Notes: generated by a model from the sequence alone, not told the origin. DNA of 64,000 bases from Arthrobacter pascens (GCF_030815585.1 NZ_JAUSWY010000001.1:2604001-2668000); one strand, 5' to 3'. Positions 33,072 through 41,030 are shown, counted from the stretch's first letter. Numbers and translations are program-made.

Positions 33072-33587
33072 ATGTTTAGCCGTGTGAAGAAGTATCTGCG
33101 CCCCAAGTGGATGTGCAAGGTTAGGCGCAACGCCATGGACATGCTCCCGAAAGTGTACGGGCCCCGCGGAACCATCATGCTCGGCAAGGGCATCATCTGC
33201 CTGTGCTTCGGGTTCGCCTACATCGGCGTCTTGAAGACTGCGCCTAGTCCGGGGCTGGATCTCGTCATCCGGATCATGCCCCTGCCGCTCTGGGGTGTGC
33301 TGTGGTTCATTGCCGGGTTCATGCTGATAGCGGCGGCGTTTAGGGTGGACCATTCACGGGCGCTGGGGATGCTGACCGCCATGCTCTCCATCTGGGCGCT
33401 GTCCTACATTGACTACTTCGGCCGCGTCCCGGTCCTCCCGAACGGCAACGACAACACAGCTTTCCTGTTCGCCGCGATCTTGGCGGGCATGGCGTTGAGC
33501 GCGGCGGGGATCGCACGGATGCTCAACCATGGAAAGTCGCACCCGGAAATCATCGTGGCACCGGGGGAAGCGACATCTGATGACTGA
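33072..33587 (+). CDS. phage membrane protein of the lysis region
   Basis: A 171-residue protein with a basic N-terminus (RVKKYLRPKWMCKVRRN) and four hydrophobic segments: MLGKGIICLCFGFAYIGVL, PLWGVLWFIAGFMLIAAAF, LGMLTAMLSIWALSYI and AFLFAAILAGMALSAAGIA. It overlaps the next membrane protein gene. No named family; it could assist lysis or modify the envelope. Confidence 0.72.
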   Translation: MFSRVKKYLRPKWMCKVRRNAMDMLPKVYGPRGTIMLGKGIICLCFGFAYIGVLKTAPSPGLDLVIRIMPLPLWGVLWFIAGFMLIAAAFRVDHSRALGMLTAMLSIWALSYIDYFGRVPVLPNGNDNTAFLFAAILAGMALSAAGIARMLNHGKSHPEIIVAPGEATSDD

Positions 33588-33957
33588 TTTTCTGCGGGAC
33601 TGGATGCCCGCAATCGCACTGGTCCTCGGCTCTGCCGGTGGCATCCTCGCCGCCAAATGGAACCGCAAGTCACAGGCGGAAGCGAACAACCTGACAGGCT
33701 CCGGTCAGATCTTCACCCACCAAAGCACCCTCTTGCAGGACGTGCAGGAGGAACGGGACAGGGCCGTTCGGGAACGCGACACCGAGCGCGAGGCAAACAA
33801 GAGGGACATCGGCACCCTGCGCTCCGAGTTCGAAACGTTCAAGGCCAGTGTGGAAGAGACCTTCAGCGGTTACCGCGAATACATCTATGGACTCCGCGGA
33901 CAGGTCCACGATCTCGGCGGCGTGCCGATCAAGTGGCCCGAGACGCTACAGAAGTGA
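33580..33957 (+). CDS. membrane-anchored coiled-coil protein
   Basis: A 125-residue protein: one N-terminal transmembrane segment (FLRDWMPAIALVLGSAGGIL), then a long charged coiled coil (LQDVQEERDRAVRERDTERE). This is a common small protein beside endolysin genes in actinophages, possibly holin-like or a spanin substitute. GGGGGAAG lies upstream. It overlaps the previous gene by eight bases. Confidence 0.7.
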   Translation: MTDFLRDWMPAIALVLGSAGGILAAKWNRKSQAEANNLTGSGQIFTHQSTLLQDVQEERDRAVRERDTEREANKRDIGTLRSEFETFKASVEETFSGYREYIYGLRGQVHDLGGVPIKWPETLQK

Positions 33958-33964
33958 GGCGACC

Positions 33965-34606
33965 ATGAGCTACCTACTCAACTACAACCCCGGCACCCCG
34001 CAGTACACGTACCCGCGCAGGGGTGGCGCGAGACTGTCCGGGACGTGCATCATCCACACGGCTGAGTGCGCGATGGACCTGGATGGCGATGACCAGTCCG
34101 CCGAGACGTGCGCCCGCTTCATCGCCAACCGCGCCGACTACGGCTCCTACCATCGGCTCGTTGACTCGGATTCGATCATTGACATGGTCCCGTTCGAGTA
34201 CGAGGCGTGGCAGGACTCCGAGACGAACAACTGGGCCGTGGGCATCAGTGCAGCAGTGCAGGCCGGTAAATGGCACAGCATCCCGAACGAACGCCGCGAC
34301 CGGATCTACCGCAACATGGCCATAGCCGCAGCAGAGTTCGTCCGGCACATGGCAGGCAAGGGCATCACGGTCCCGCTAATCCGGATCAGCGGCGCGCAGG
34401 CAAGGGCCCGTGTGCCCGGCTTCTGCGCACACGGCGACTCCGGCATATCCCGGTCAGACCCCGGAACACAGTTCGACTGGGCCCTCTTCTTCCGCTACAC
34501 GGCGCAGGCTCTCGGTGGCGGCGTCACGCCACAGGGAACTGTCACCGCGCCCGCCCACACCCCTGACGAGCAGTTCTTCATCGACCTCTCCATCCCCCTC
34601 CCGTAA
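33965..34606 (+). CDS. endolysin, N-acetylmuramoyl-L-alanine amidase (PGRP fold)
   Basis: A 213-residue zinc amidase that cuts the peptidoglycan stem peptide from MurNAc. The Amidase_2/PGRP core has candidate zinc ligands His31 (CIIHTAE), His156 (CAHGDSG) and Asp165 (SRSDPGTQFDW), and SYHRLV at 61-66. There is no signal peptide, so a holin is needed for release. A short Thr/Pro-rich C-terminal tail may contact the wall. Confidence 0.92.
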   Translation: MSYLLNYNPGTPQYTYPRRGGARLSGTCIIHTAECAMDLDGDDQSAETCARFIANRADYGSYHRLVDSDSIIDMVPFEYEAWQDSETNNWAVGISAAVQAGKWHSIPNERRDRIYRNMAIAAAEFVRHMAGKGITVPLIRISGAQARARVPGFCAHGDSGISRSDPGTQFDWALFFRYTAQALGGGVTPQGTVTAPAHTPDEQFFIDLSIPLP

Positions 34607-34617
34607 GGAGCATCGCA

Positions 34618-34929
34618 ATGCCGACTAACCAGGAAAAGCTTGACGGGATCCACTGGCACAACACTCCGGAGGGCCGCGAGTTCGCCACCCGCCACATGTT
34701 CAGTGAGATCACCTTCCCCAACGCATGGGGCGACAAGTTCCCACTGCTGACGATCATCAACGGCGTAGAGCGGCGCGTGGCTGAGCAGAACGCGCAGATC
34801 ACGGCATTGACGGCGGCACTGTCCGCCTCCACTGCGAACCCGGCGATCACTCCCGAACTAATCACGGAAGCGATCAAGGAAGCTATCGGCAAGTTCCAGA
34901 TCACCCTTACGGCGGGAGGCGACAAGTGA
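34618..34929 (+). CDS. hypothetical protein between endolysin and holin
   Basis: A 103-residue protein with AAGGAG upstream. N-terminal TNQEKLDGIHWHNTPEGREF and a C-terminal helix pair (VERRVAEQNAQITALTAALS, ITEAIKEAIGKFQI). No family recognised, but it is part of the lysis operon, overlapping the holin gene by four bases. Confidence 0.75.
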   Translation: MPTNQEKLDGIHWHNTPEGREFATRHMFSEITFPNAWGDKFPLLTIINGVERRVAEQNAQITALTAALSASTANPAITPELITEAIKEAIGKFQITLTAGGDK

Positions 34930-35126
34930 ACCACATCATCACCAGCCCAGCCGCCCGCGCCTACATCTACGGCGTACTCGTCGCAGTTGGCGCTGTGGGC
35001 CTCGTGTACGGCCTCGTGAACGTCGAACAGCTCGGCGTATGGCTCGCACTCGGCGGCGCGCTCCTGGGCCTGTCCAACGGGCTTGCGCTGGCGAACACAC
35101 CCACCAAGGGCAAGCACGAAGCGTAA
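34926..35126 (+). CDS. holin
   Basis: A 66-residue protein with two closely spaced transmembrane helices (AYIYGVLVAVGAVGLVYGLV and LGVWLALGGALLGLSNGLAL) and a short charged tail (TPTKGKHEA), the class II holin shape. It is coupled to the gene before it by a GTGA start and ends the late operon. It makes membrane holes so endolysin reaches the wall. Confidence 0.82.
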   Translation: MNHIITSPAARAYIYGVLVAVGAVGLVYGLVNVEQLGVWLALGGALLGLSNGLALANTPTKGKHEA

Positions 35127-35140
35127 GACGTAACACCCAC

Positions 35141-35172
35141 GAAAGCGCCCCACCAGGGTGGGGCCTTTCGTT
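35141..35172 (+). terminator. late operon terminator
   Basis: GAAAG and GCCCCACC pair with GGTGGGGC and CTTTC to form a long stem with a tiny loop, 15 bases after the holin stop. It divides the late operon from the cargo region. Confidence 0.75.
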
Positions 35173-35392
35173 CGTTCGAGTGCCCAAGAGATCCCTCCGG
35201 CGCGTTGCCCCGCGGTCATCACAGCCAGGGTTTGGGTAGTCTGGAACCGAGCCGAAGATAACCGTGAAAGCCGGTCATGACGCGCCGCCTGAAATGCGTC
35301 GAGTAGTTCCACCTTCGGTCGAGTGCCTGAGCTGTCAAAACCGCGGAGGCGGTACAGATTGGTACCAACGCCAACGTGCGGGTCACATGAAA

Positions 35393-35545
35393 CTACCTAT
35401 CCATGTTTGGGCCGGTAGTTGATTCCGGCACGTCCTCGGCTGCAGAAGCTTCCGCGTCGGCTTTCATGTGCTCCTTGCAGTCCTCGCAGAAAGCCGTATC
35501 CGCAATCTCCCCGCAACACTGGCAGCGGTGCTCTTGATAGGCCAT
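35393..35545 (-). CDS. zinc-ribbon microprotein 1
   Basis: A 50-residue frame beginning MAYQEHRCQCCGEI with two Cys pairs (CQCC, then CEDC), and an acidic tail ending GPNMDR. It closely resembles the microprotein at 35883-36014 (EHRCQCCGE ... FC-D-C), so the pair arose by duplication, which argues that both are real genes. No clear ribosome site. It probably binds zinc; the role is unknown. Confidence 0.6.
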   Translation of the reverse strand: MAYQEHRCQCCGEIADTAFCEDCKEHMKADAEASAAEDVPESTTGPNMDR

Positions 35546-35629
35546 ACAACTGTCTTAACCGCTCAAACTGTGCTTGACCTCTGCGCCAGCTCTACAAAAC
35601 CGGAACGTCACTCGACTCAGATGGTCAAC

Positions 35630-35920
35630 TCACTTGCTACTACCAACAACCTCGTAAAGGGGACTCGGATCCCACCACGTGAGGACGATTGTGATCACTG
35701 CGACCAAAGCAAACAGGAGCAAGCCGACAGTCCAGGTCATGTACCCCGGAACCAGCGGGACATACATCCGATCCTTCGGGTGGATCATGCGCCTGCGCCG
35801 GATGAAGTTCTTTCCGTGTACGCGGTATCTGGTGGGGTCTTCTGTTTCTGGCAAGTCGTGCGGACTCTTTCTCGCGTCAGTGCTACCGTGCAGCTTCTGC
35901 GAAAGCCACCCCCGCGTCAA
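35630..35920 (-). CDS. single-pass membrane protein of the cargo region
   Basis: A 96-residue frame with a basic segment (GKNFIRRRRMIHPKDR) before one transmembrane helix (WTVGLLLFALVAVITIVLTW) and a short C-terminus. The start is uncertain: a TTG at 35920 overlaps the zinc-ribbon gene by 38 bases, while an ATG at 35788 would give 52 residues still including the helix. The arrangement with the zinc-ribbon gene suggests co-expression. Confidence 0.5.
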   Translation of the reverse strand: MTRGWLSQKLHGSTDARKSPHDLPETEDPTRYRVHGKNFIRRRRMIHPKDRMYVPLVPGYMTWTVGLLLFALVAVITIVLTWWDPSPLYEVVGSSK

Positions 35921-36014
35921 TCAGCACGTCATCCTCATGTCGTTCGCAGTCGTCACAAAATAATGTCTCAGTCAGCTCCCCGCAGCACTGGCACCTGTGT
36001 TCCTCGTAAACCAT
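35883..36014 (-). CDS. zinc-ribbon microprotein 2
   Basis: A 43-residue frame from ATG 36014: MVYEEHRCQCCGEL with CxxC-like pairs CQCC and CDDC, then an acidic helix (HEDDVLIDAGVAFAEAAR). It is paralogous to the frame at 35393-35545. It lies just ahead of the single-pass membrane protein gene. The frame is open upstream but less like its paralogue there. Confidence 0.58.
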   Translation of the reverse strand: MVYEEHRCQCCGELTETLFCDDCERHEDDVLIDAGVAFAEAAR

Positions 36015-36254
36015 GTCTAAGGTGTACCCCTGCTGGCTGAGAGCTACCCGCTGCGTTCCTGTACAAACACTGTAACCTCGACACACAAAGTCATGTTCAA
36101 TCAGCCCGCTCGGTAGACCTTAGACATGGTGGGTTGACGTGTTGGAGGGGATGAGGCGTGCCGACGCCGTCGGTGGCTAACTTCCCCCATGTGCCCCTGA
36201 CGTTCCCATTGAGGGCGGAGGCCTTTTCCGTACGTCTGGACTTAGACTTCCAGC

Positions 36255-37271
36255 ATGGATGGTCTGCCGAAGGGCTTGTGGCCTCCGTTGTCTCTGGCGC
36301 TGGCAAGGGCGGTGGACCAGATCCCGGCGGCCGGAGCGTTACCTGGCGGCTGTCTCTACGAACCCAAGTGGGACGGCTTTCGTCTGGCCGTGTTTGTTGG
36401 GAAGGGCGAAGTGTCCTTGTGGTCGCGGCAGGGCAAGAACCTGTCTCGCTACTTCCCGGATCTGGTGGCTGCCGCGGTCGAGCAGATCCCTCCCGGGTTT
36501 GTAGTGGACGGCGAAGCTGTCATCTGGTCCAAGGATCGTTTGGACTTTGAGGCGCTGCAGCAGCGCATGACCACCTCGAAAGCGAAGCTCACTGCCCTCT
36601 CCAGGGACTGGCCAGCAGCATTCGCTGCTTTCGACCTGTTGGCATCAGCCGGACACGACACCCGCGGGGTGCCGCTTGTTGGTAGGCGCGAGCTGCTCGA
36701 GGCGCTGGCCGAGGGTTGGCGGACTCCGCTGTCACTCTCCCCTGCCACAATGGACCGCGATCTTGCCATGACCTGGTTTGATGAGATGCCGGCTGCAGGA
36801 ATCGAGGGCCTCGTCATCAAGGGCGCGGTGCAGACGTATGAAGGTGGCCAGCGGCAATGGCTCAAGGTCAAGCACCGCGACGTTCTCGACGTCGTGTGCG
36901 GCGCGGTGATCGGCAGCCGGAGTCAGCCGACCGTTATCATCGCTGGACTCCCCGTTGGTGGGAAGCTGCGGATCGTTGGGCGGTCTTCTGTCCTGTCGGC
37001 GAAGGTTGGCCGTGAGTTGGCCCGCTACCTGATGCCGCCGGCTGGCGCTCATCCGTGGCCGGAGGAAATCAGCCAAGGGATGCTGGACAGATTCAGCAAG
37101 GAAAAGGGGCCTGTCGCACTGACCTTGGTTCAGCCTATGGTGGTGGAGGTCTCAGCGGACGTGGCATGGTCAGGCAATGCCTTCCGCAACTCACTTAGGT
37201 ACATCAGGGCCCGTCCCGAACTGGAGCCTCACAAGGTCGAACTACCACCAAACCTTGCTAAGTCGGCCTAG
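36255..37271 (+). CDS. ATP-dependent DNA ligase
   Basis: A 338-residue ligase of the bacterial LigC/LigD-ligase type. Motif I EPKWDGFR has the AMP-accepting Lys38; motif III is VVDGEAVIW (about 82-91), motif IV EGLVIKG, and motif V WLKVKHR. The C-terminal 110 residues form an OB domain. No polymerase or nuclease domain is attached. It is unusual cargo in the post-lysis region; it could seal nicks in phage DNA or act in repair with a host Ku-type system. The start at ATG 36255 has a poor ribosome site. Confidence 0.9.
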   Translation: MDGLPKGLWPPLSLALARAVDQIPAAGALPGGCLYEPKWDGFRLAVFVGKGEVSLWSRQGKNLSRYFPDLVAAAVEQIPPGFVVDGEAVIWSKDRLDFEALQQRMTTSKAKLTALSRDWPAAFAAFDLLASAGHDTRGVPLVGRRELLEALAEGWRTPLSLSPATMDRDLAMTWFDEMPAAGIEGLVIKGAVQTYEGGQRQWLKVKHRDVLDVVCGAVIGSRSQPTVIIAGLPVGGKLRIVGRSSVLSAKVGRELARYLMPPAGAHPWPEEISQGMLDRFSKEKGPVALTLVQPMVVEVSADVAWSGNAFRNSLRYIRARPELEPHKVELPPNLAKSA

Positions 37272-37510
37272 GACTCTGGATCCTCATCGGGTATTTCGCC
37301 GGCCGCGATCTTCTCGGCCGTGCTGCGGTACGCCTGGCTGATGTAGTCCTCAAGATCCGTCGTCGCAATCCTCCACAGGCCCCTGCCGCCGACCTGTATC
37401 CCTCGGAGCTCGCCTGTCTTCAGTAGGCTGCGGACGAGGGGAAGCCCGACGTTGAGTTCCTCGGCGACCTGCTCCACCGTCAGGAAGCGGCGTCGCACCT
37501 CGTCTGTCAC
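37268..37510 (-). CDS. excisionase-type helix-turn-helix protein
   Basis: An 80-residue protein: TVEQVAEELNVGLPLVRSLL is the HTH and the GELRGIQVGGRGLWRIATTD segment the wing, followed by an acidic tail. It ends four bases inside the convergent ligase gene. This is one of several HTH_17-type proteins in the cargo region but is only distantly like the paired families further right. Confidence 0.8.
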   Translation of the reverse strand: MTDEVRRRFLTVEQVAEELNVGLPLVRSLLKTGELRGIQVGGRGLWRIATTDLEDYISQAYRSTAEKIAAGEIPDEDPES

Positions 37511-37514
37511 GGGG

Positions 37515-37655
37515 CTACTTCTCGGTCCTGATGTGCTGCAGTTCCCAGCCTTCGGGAATCATGGCGTCGAGCTGGGCCCGGCCCTCGTTGAGGGAGCTTA
37601 CTTCGACCTCGATGGTCTTTGTTTCTTTGGAGCGGATCATACCGATGAGTTTCAC
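37515..37655 (-). CDS. 46-residue conserved-looking microprotein
   Basis: GTG start with GGAG three bases upstream; reads VKLIGMIRSKETKTIEVEVS and ends PEGWELQHIRTEK. It forms a beta-beta-alpha-beta-like domain of the kind found in small actinobacterial proteins of unknown function. It is four bases upstream of the HTH gene in the same direction, so the two form an operon. Confidence 0.6.
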   Translation of the reverse strand: MKLIGMIRSKETKTIEVEVSSLNEGRAQLDAMIPEGWELQHIRTEK

Positions 37656-37712
37656 CGCTCCACCTTAGCGCCCGTCCACTTCGGTGGGCGGGCGCTTTTC
37701 GTCATGTTGGTG

Positions 37713-37919
37713 CTAGTCGGTGGTGAGGATGGCTTGGAGGTAGGTCTTTCCTTCCTTCTCGTACCTGCCGAGGGTGGTCCGGCCTATGACGTCGTCTTCA
37801 CTGAGGATGATGCCGTCCTGTTCTGCGAGGTCCTGCACCCCGCCAAGTGCGAAGGACCTGGCGATGTCGATGTCGTCAAGGCCGGTGATGTTGATGATGG
37901 AGCGATAGTGTTTTGTCAT
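37713..37919 (-). CDS. small hypothetical protein
   Basis: A 68-residue acidic protein (TKHYRSIINITGLDDIDIAR ... DVIGRTTLGRYEKEGKTYLQ) with alternating strands and helices. No known domain. It precedes the microprotein/HTH pair in the same direction with a 57-base gap, so it may share their transcript. Confidence 0.6.
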   Translation of the reverse strand: MTKHYRSIINITGLDDIDIARSFALGGVQDLAEQDGIILSEDDVIGRTTLGRYEKEGKTYLQAILTTD

Positions 37920-38007
37920 GCGCTGAGGCTGTCAGATAACAGGCAGATTTTGGGTCATCTTCAGATGATCAACCATCGCCAACACGATTGTTACTACCAT
38001 TGGTGGT

Positions 38008-38261
38008 GTGGAGGATCTGGAGTCTATGCGCCGTGGCGGCGCCATCCGTGGCGCCCTGGCACGCGCACCCGGCGGCCGTGTGACCATGCTCGACCCCCGG
38101 CCGCTGGTGAAGGTCCGTGTCGTCTACGGCCGCGCCGTCGCACGCACACCCACGTCCTCCACGAGTGGGTCCGCTGCGGCGAGTATCACTGCCGCTGGGA
38201 CAAGTCCGAGCAGGTCCACAATGTGACCGAGGATGAGTGGGCCGGGGAGCAACTCGATTAG
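38008..38261 (+). pseudogene. probable frameshifted small gene
   Basis: The frame from 38008 gives LESMRRGGAIRGALARAPGG and VRVVYGRAVA, then turns into a Ser/Thr-rich run. At the same point, about 38150, the frame ending at 38261 starts to read HTHVLHEWVRCGEYHCRWDK and continues to GEQLD. The two halves would make a plausible 80-residue protein if joined. A frameshift mutation or sequence error is likely. The product is unknown. Confidence 0.35.
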
Positions 38262-38323
38262 GACACGGGCAGTGCATCCACTAAATCGACATGCCCCGTT
38301 GGGCAGGTAGTCATTAGCGCTCG

Positions 38324-39478
38324 TCACCCGGCGACAGCCGACACCACGCTGACCGACCTGAACTGCACAAACTCGCCTGTTTTGTTCCCGAGAGTGTCGG
38401 CCAGACCGACGGTTTCAAGGGACCATTTACCGGCGGCCGCGCCCTGGGGCAGTGTTATGGAACCCTTCCAGACGCCACCTTGGATGGTGCCCGAGCCGAG
38501 TGTAAGTCGCTGGAGCCGGTACTGACCCGAAGGATAGTGAATCAGCCGCAGTAGGGGTGCATCCACGCCGGTGTCGTCGGTGATGCGGACGCTCACGTTA
38601 ACGGTGGCAGCGGCTGCCGCCACGTTCAAAGTGGTGGGTGAGAGGTAGCTGCTGAGAATGGCCGGCCCCGTGCTGTCGGAGGCGGCGGAGATAACTCCGA
38701 CAGTCCGAAACTGGACGAATTCCCCCGTCTTGTTGCCAAGGGTGTCTTCTAGGCCCACGGTCTCAAGTGCCCATTTTCCCGCTGCCGCCCCTTTCGGCAG
38801 GGTTATGGATCCCTTCCAGACGCCACTCTGAATCGTCCCCGAGCCAAGGACAAGCCGCTGCAGTTGGTATTGGCCTGACTGGTAGTGGATCAACCGAAGA
38901 AGCGGCGCCGCAACCCCCGTGTCATCTGTGATTCGCAGGCTCACGTTTACTGTTGCCGGACCGGCGCTGACGTCCAATGAGGTAGGTGAAAGATAACTGC
39001 TGAGGAGTACCGGGCCTACTCCGTCCGCTGCAGGCGACACTACGGCGACGGTCTCGATTTTTACAAACCCGCCCGTCTTGTTGCCAAGGGTGTCTGCTAG
39101 GCCCACGGTCTCAAGCGTCCAATCGCCGGCGGCCGCGCCGTGAGGGACAGATATAGTGCCCGCCCACACTCCCTGCTGGATCGTGCCCGTACTGAGCGCC
39201 AGTCGTTGGAGTTGGTATTGGCCTGAGGGGTAGTGAATCAGCCGGAGCAATGGCGCGTCAACGCCTGTTTCATCGGTTAGTTCCAGATTGATCGTGAAGA
39301 CTCCGGCACCAGTAGAGACATCCGCGGTCGTCGGTGTAATTGCCGAGCTGACCACCACCGGGCCGGTCGTGTCCGTAGTAGCCTGAGCGGGCATGACGTG
39401 GCCGCCCACCAGAAACAGCAATAGCAGGAACATGGACGCTACAAAACGCAGCGGTCGGCTTACTTGTCTAGCGGCCAT
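38324..39478 (-). CDS. secreted protein of three tandem repeats
   Basis: A 384-residue protein. Residues 1-33 form a signal peptide (SRPLRFVASMFLLLLFLVGG, cut near AQA). The rest is three copies of a roughly 110-residue beta-sandwich-like unit, each with PLLRLIHY-SGQYQLQRL, GVWKGSI, and LGNKTG motifs. There is no wall anchor, so it is exported. GGGGGA precedes ATG 39478. Unrelated to virion genes; it may alter the lysogen surface or act on competitors. No enzymatic residues are visible. Confidence 0.8.
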   Translation of the reverse strand: MAARQVSRPLRFVASMFLLLLFLVGGHVMPAQATTDTTGPVVVSSAITPTTADVSTGAGVFTINLELTDETGVDAPLLRLIHYPSGQYQLQRLALSTGTIQQGVWAGTISVPHGAAAGDWTLETVGLADTLGNKTGGFVKIETVAVVSPAADGVGPVLLSSYLSPTSLDVSAGPATVNVSLRITDDTGVAAPLLRLIHYQSGQYQLQRLVLGSGTIQSGVWKGSITLPKGAAAGKWALETVGLEDTLGNKTGEFVQFRTVGVISAASDSTGPAILSSYLSPTTLNVAAAAATVNVSVRITDDTGVDAPLLRLIHYPSGQYRLQRLTLGSGTIQGGVWKGSITLPQGAAAGKWSLETVGLADTLGNKTGEFVQFRSVSVVSAVAG

Positions 39479-39685
39479 AGCTATCCCCCAAGAGTTTCCA
39501 CTAAGCGGCAGGGCAAGTAAAAGCTGCTGACTTACAGTCGGACCGCTTGGATTCAAATCGAATCATACTCCCGAGCTGGAGTAGCCGATCTTAATCTTCG
39601 ATCCCGTTGGTAGGGAGCCGAGAGCCCGACTCGAGACAATCTCGATCATGGCGCCCGTCACGCTCAGAGCGATAGCATCAGCCGC

Positions 39686-39877
39686 ATGACGATACAGAAA
39701 CTCGCCTACACATTCGAAGAAGCCGCGGAGCAGAGCGGCTACTCAGTCCGCACATTGAAGCAGGCCGTCTATGACGGAAACCTTCTCGCCCGTTACGCCA
39801 ATACCAAGGGTGTTATCCGACACGCAGACCTTGATGAGTGGCTAAACGACCTTCCCGCAGAACCGCCCACCAGATAA
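39686..39877 (+). CDS. helix-turn-helix protein, family A copy 1
   Basis: A 63-residue excisionase-like protein beginning MTIQKLAYTFEEAAEQSGYS, with HTH and a short wing ending ARYANTKGVI, then DEWLNDLP. About half its residues match copy 2 at 40185. It ends nine bases from the convergent family B gene. Upstream, where a divergent family B partner would be expected, the secreted repeat protein starts instead. Confidence 0.75.
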   Translation: MTIQKLAYTFEEAAEQSGYSVRTLKQAVYDGNLLARYANTKGVIRHADLDEWLNDLPAEPPTR

Positions 39878-39885
39878 CCCGCAAT

Positions 39886-40131
39886 TCACAGCGAGTCCTG
39901 AGAGGTTGACCGGAGCAGTCGGGCAATGTTCTCACGCTGCGTGCGTCGCCTTCGATCGGGAGCCGCCGTAGGTCCGATGATGGCCTGGTAATGATCTTCA
40001 GTGAAGCGGTAGAGCCGGCCGATCCGGCTGTGTGGCCATTTTCCGGATTTGCACATCTTGTAGACGGTTTCGACGTTCACATGGAGCTCGGCAGCAAGAT
40101 CCGCGGCCGTAAGAAGAGGAGAGTCATCCAT
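39886..40131 (-). CDS. helix-turn-helix protein, family B copy 1
   Basis: An 81-residue protein: LLTAADLAAELHVNVETVYK is the HTH; KWPHSRIGRLYRFTEDHYQA is the wing and following helix. It has a basic C-terminal tail (DRRRRTQRENIARLLR). It is divergent from family A copy 2 across a 53-base spacer. A second copy of this divergent arrangement lies at 41154-41955. Confidence 0.78.
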   Translation of the reverse strand: MDDSPLLTAADLAAELHVNVETVYKMCKSGKWPHSRIGRLYRFTEDHYQAIIGPTAAPDRRRRTQRENIARLLRSTSQDSL

Positions 40132-40184
40132 GGGCTGAGCTTACCGAGGATGCTGCTTCAAGCCGGCAGTCTACGGTCGACGGA

Positions 40185-40376
40185 ATGACTATTCAGAAGC
40201 TGGCGTACACCATAGACGAGGCCGCAGAGGCATCCGGCTACAGCACGGACACGATCCGGCGGGCACTCCGCAATAGCGACATGACCGCCCGGTATGCAAA
40301 CTCGAAGCCGGTAATCCTGGTCACCGAATTGCAGGAATGGCTTGAATCCCTCCCCACCGAGGCCCCCAAGCGCTGA
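40185..40376 (+). CDS. helix-turn-helix protein, family A copy 2
   Basis: A 63-residue protein MTIQKLAYTIDEAAEASGYS with wing ARYANSKPVILVTELQEWLE. It is divergent from family B copy 1. GGTCGACGGA immediately precedes the ATG. Its product would bind DNA like an excisionase/MerR HTH; the target may be the shared intergenic spacer. Confidence 0.75.
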   Translation: MTIQKLAYTIDEAAEASGYSTDTIRRALRNSDMTARYANSKPVILVTELQEWLESLPTEAPKR

Positions 40377-40478
40377 CACCGCTCCAGCCGACGGACTTCG
40401 GGAAGCGCGGCCAGGGACTTTTGGTTCGGCCGTTACTACTTCAGATACAGCTGCCACGCCTCTAGCTCGGACTTCAGG

Positions 40479-40988
40479 TCAGTCATCGCCATATCCAACA
40501 TCACGCGTCTTATTCTGGCAGGCGTACTCGGTCGGGCAGTTGGCAGCACGCCATTCCTTCGCAGCGCTCACTGCCTCGTCCGAAGCGGTCACCGTTGTTC
40601 CGAGAATCTTTGTCAGGTCATCTGGGGGCGTGCCGAGATAGCTTGGCGACTTGGGCTGCTGCGCGCCCTTCAGGCTTATGCCTACGATGTTGGCCACAGA
40701 TTCTGCCCTCATGGCGATGGTGAAGCACAATGGATCACCTTGAGCGACCGAGCCGCTCGAGCAGGTGTTCTTTTTCCAGTCACTGACGTACTCATCAACG
40801 CCCGTCTGGACTTTGAGCGCAACTTTTGCGTAGTCAGCCTTGCTGGCTGCTGGCGTACTGGGGGTCTGGCTAGTAGTCGCCGCCGGAGATGGCGCCGGGG
40901 ATGAGGCCGAGACTGGCTGCGTTCCCGCACTGCTGCACCCGGTCAGCAGGATAGCTGCAAGCGCGACCGCGCCAATGGCATTTTGCAT
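40479..40988 (-). CDS. secreted lipoprotein
   Basis: A 169-residue protein with a lipoprotein signal (AIGAVALAAILLTGC, lipid-bearing Cys18), a Ser/Pro/Thr-rich linker (about 20-50) and a small domain with four Cys that could form disulfides (NTCSSGSVAQGDPLCF, ANCPTEYAC). It is exported and anchored to the outer face of the membrane. A perfect 22-bp palindrome lies just upstream of the start. Lipoproteins in prophages can block superinfection; that role is only suggested by position. Confidence 0.78.
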   Translation of the reverse strand: MQNAIGAVALAAILLTGCSSAGTQPVSASSPAPSPAATTSQTPSTPAASKADYAKVALKVQTGVDEYVSDWKKNTCSSGSVAQGDPLCFTIAMRAESVANIVGISLKGAQQPKSPSYLGTPPDDLTKILGTTVTASDEAVSAAKEWRAANCPTEYACQNKTRDVGYGDD

Positions 40989-41007
40989 GATTCCCCCAAG
41001 TTGTCGT

Positions 41008-41029
41008 ACCCAGACAGTACTGTCTGGGT
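41008..41029. promoter_or_regulatory. perfect 22-bp palindrome between divergent genes
   Basis: Two exact 11-base halves, ACCCAGACAGT and its complement. It lies 20 bases before the lipoprotein start on one side and one base before a GTG microORF on the other, so it is a good candidate operator. No T-tract follows. Confidence 0.6.
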
Positions 41030-41030
41030 C

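Noticed and set aside
35264..35422. Plus-strand GTG frame of 52 codons with a CLSC pair
   Set aside because: It overlaps convergently with the better supported zinc-ribbon microprotein, has no ribosome site and no recognised pattern beyond the single Cys pair.
37452..38150. Long plus-strand frame covering several minus-strand small genes
   Set aside because: Only its last 40 codons look like protein; the rest lacks a family pattern and opposes better supported genes.
37969..38277. Minus-strand frame of 102 codons
   Set aside because: Pro/Arg/Cys-rich composition typical of antisense reading, with no start context; the plus-strand broken gene is preferred.
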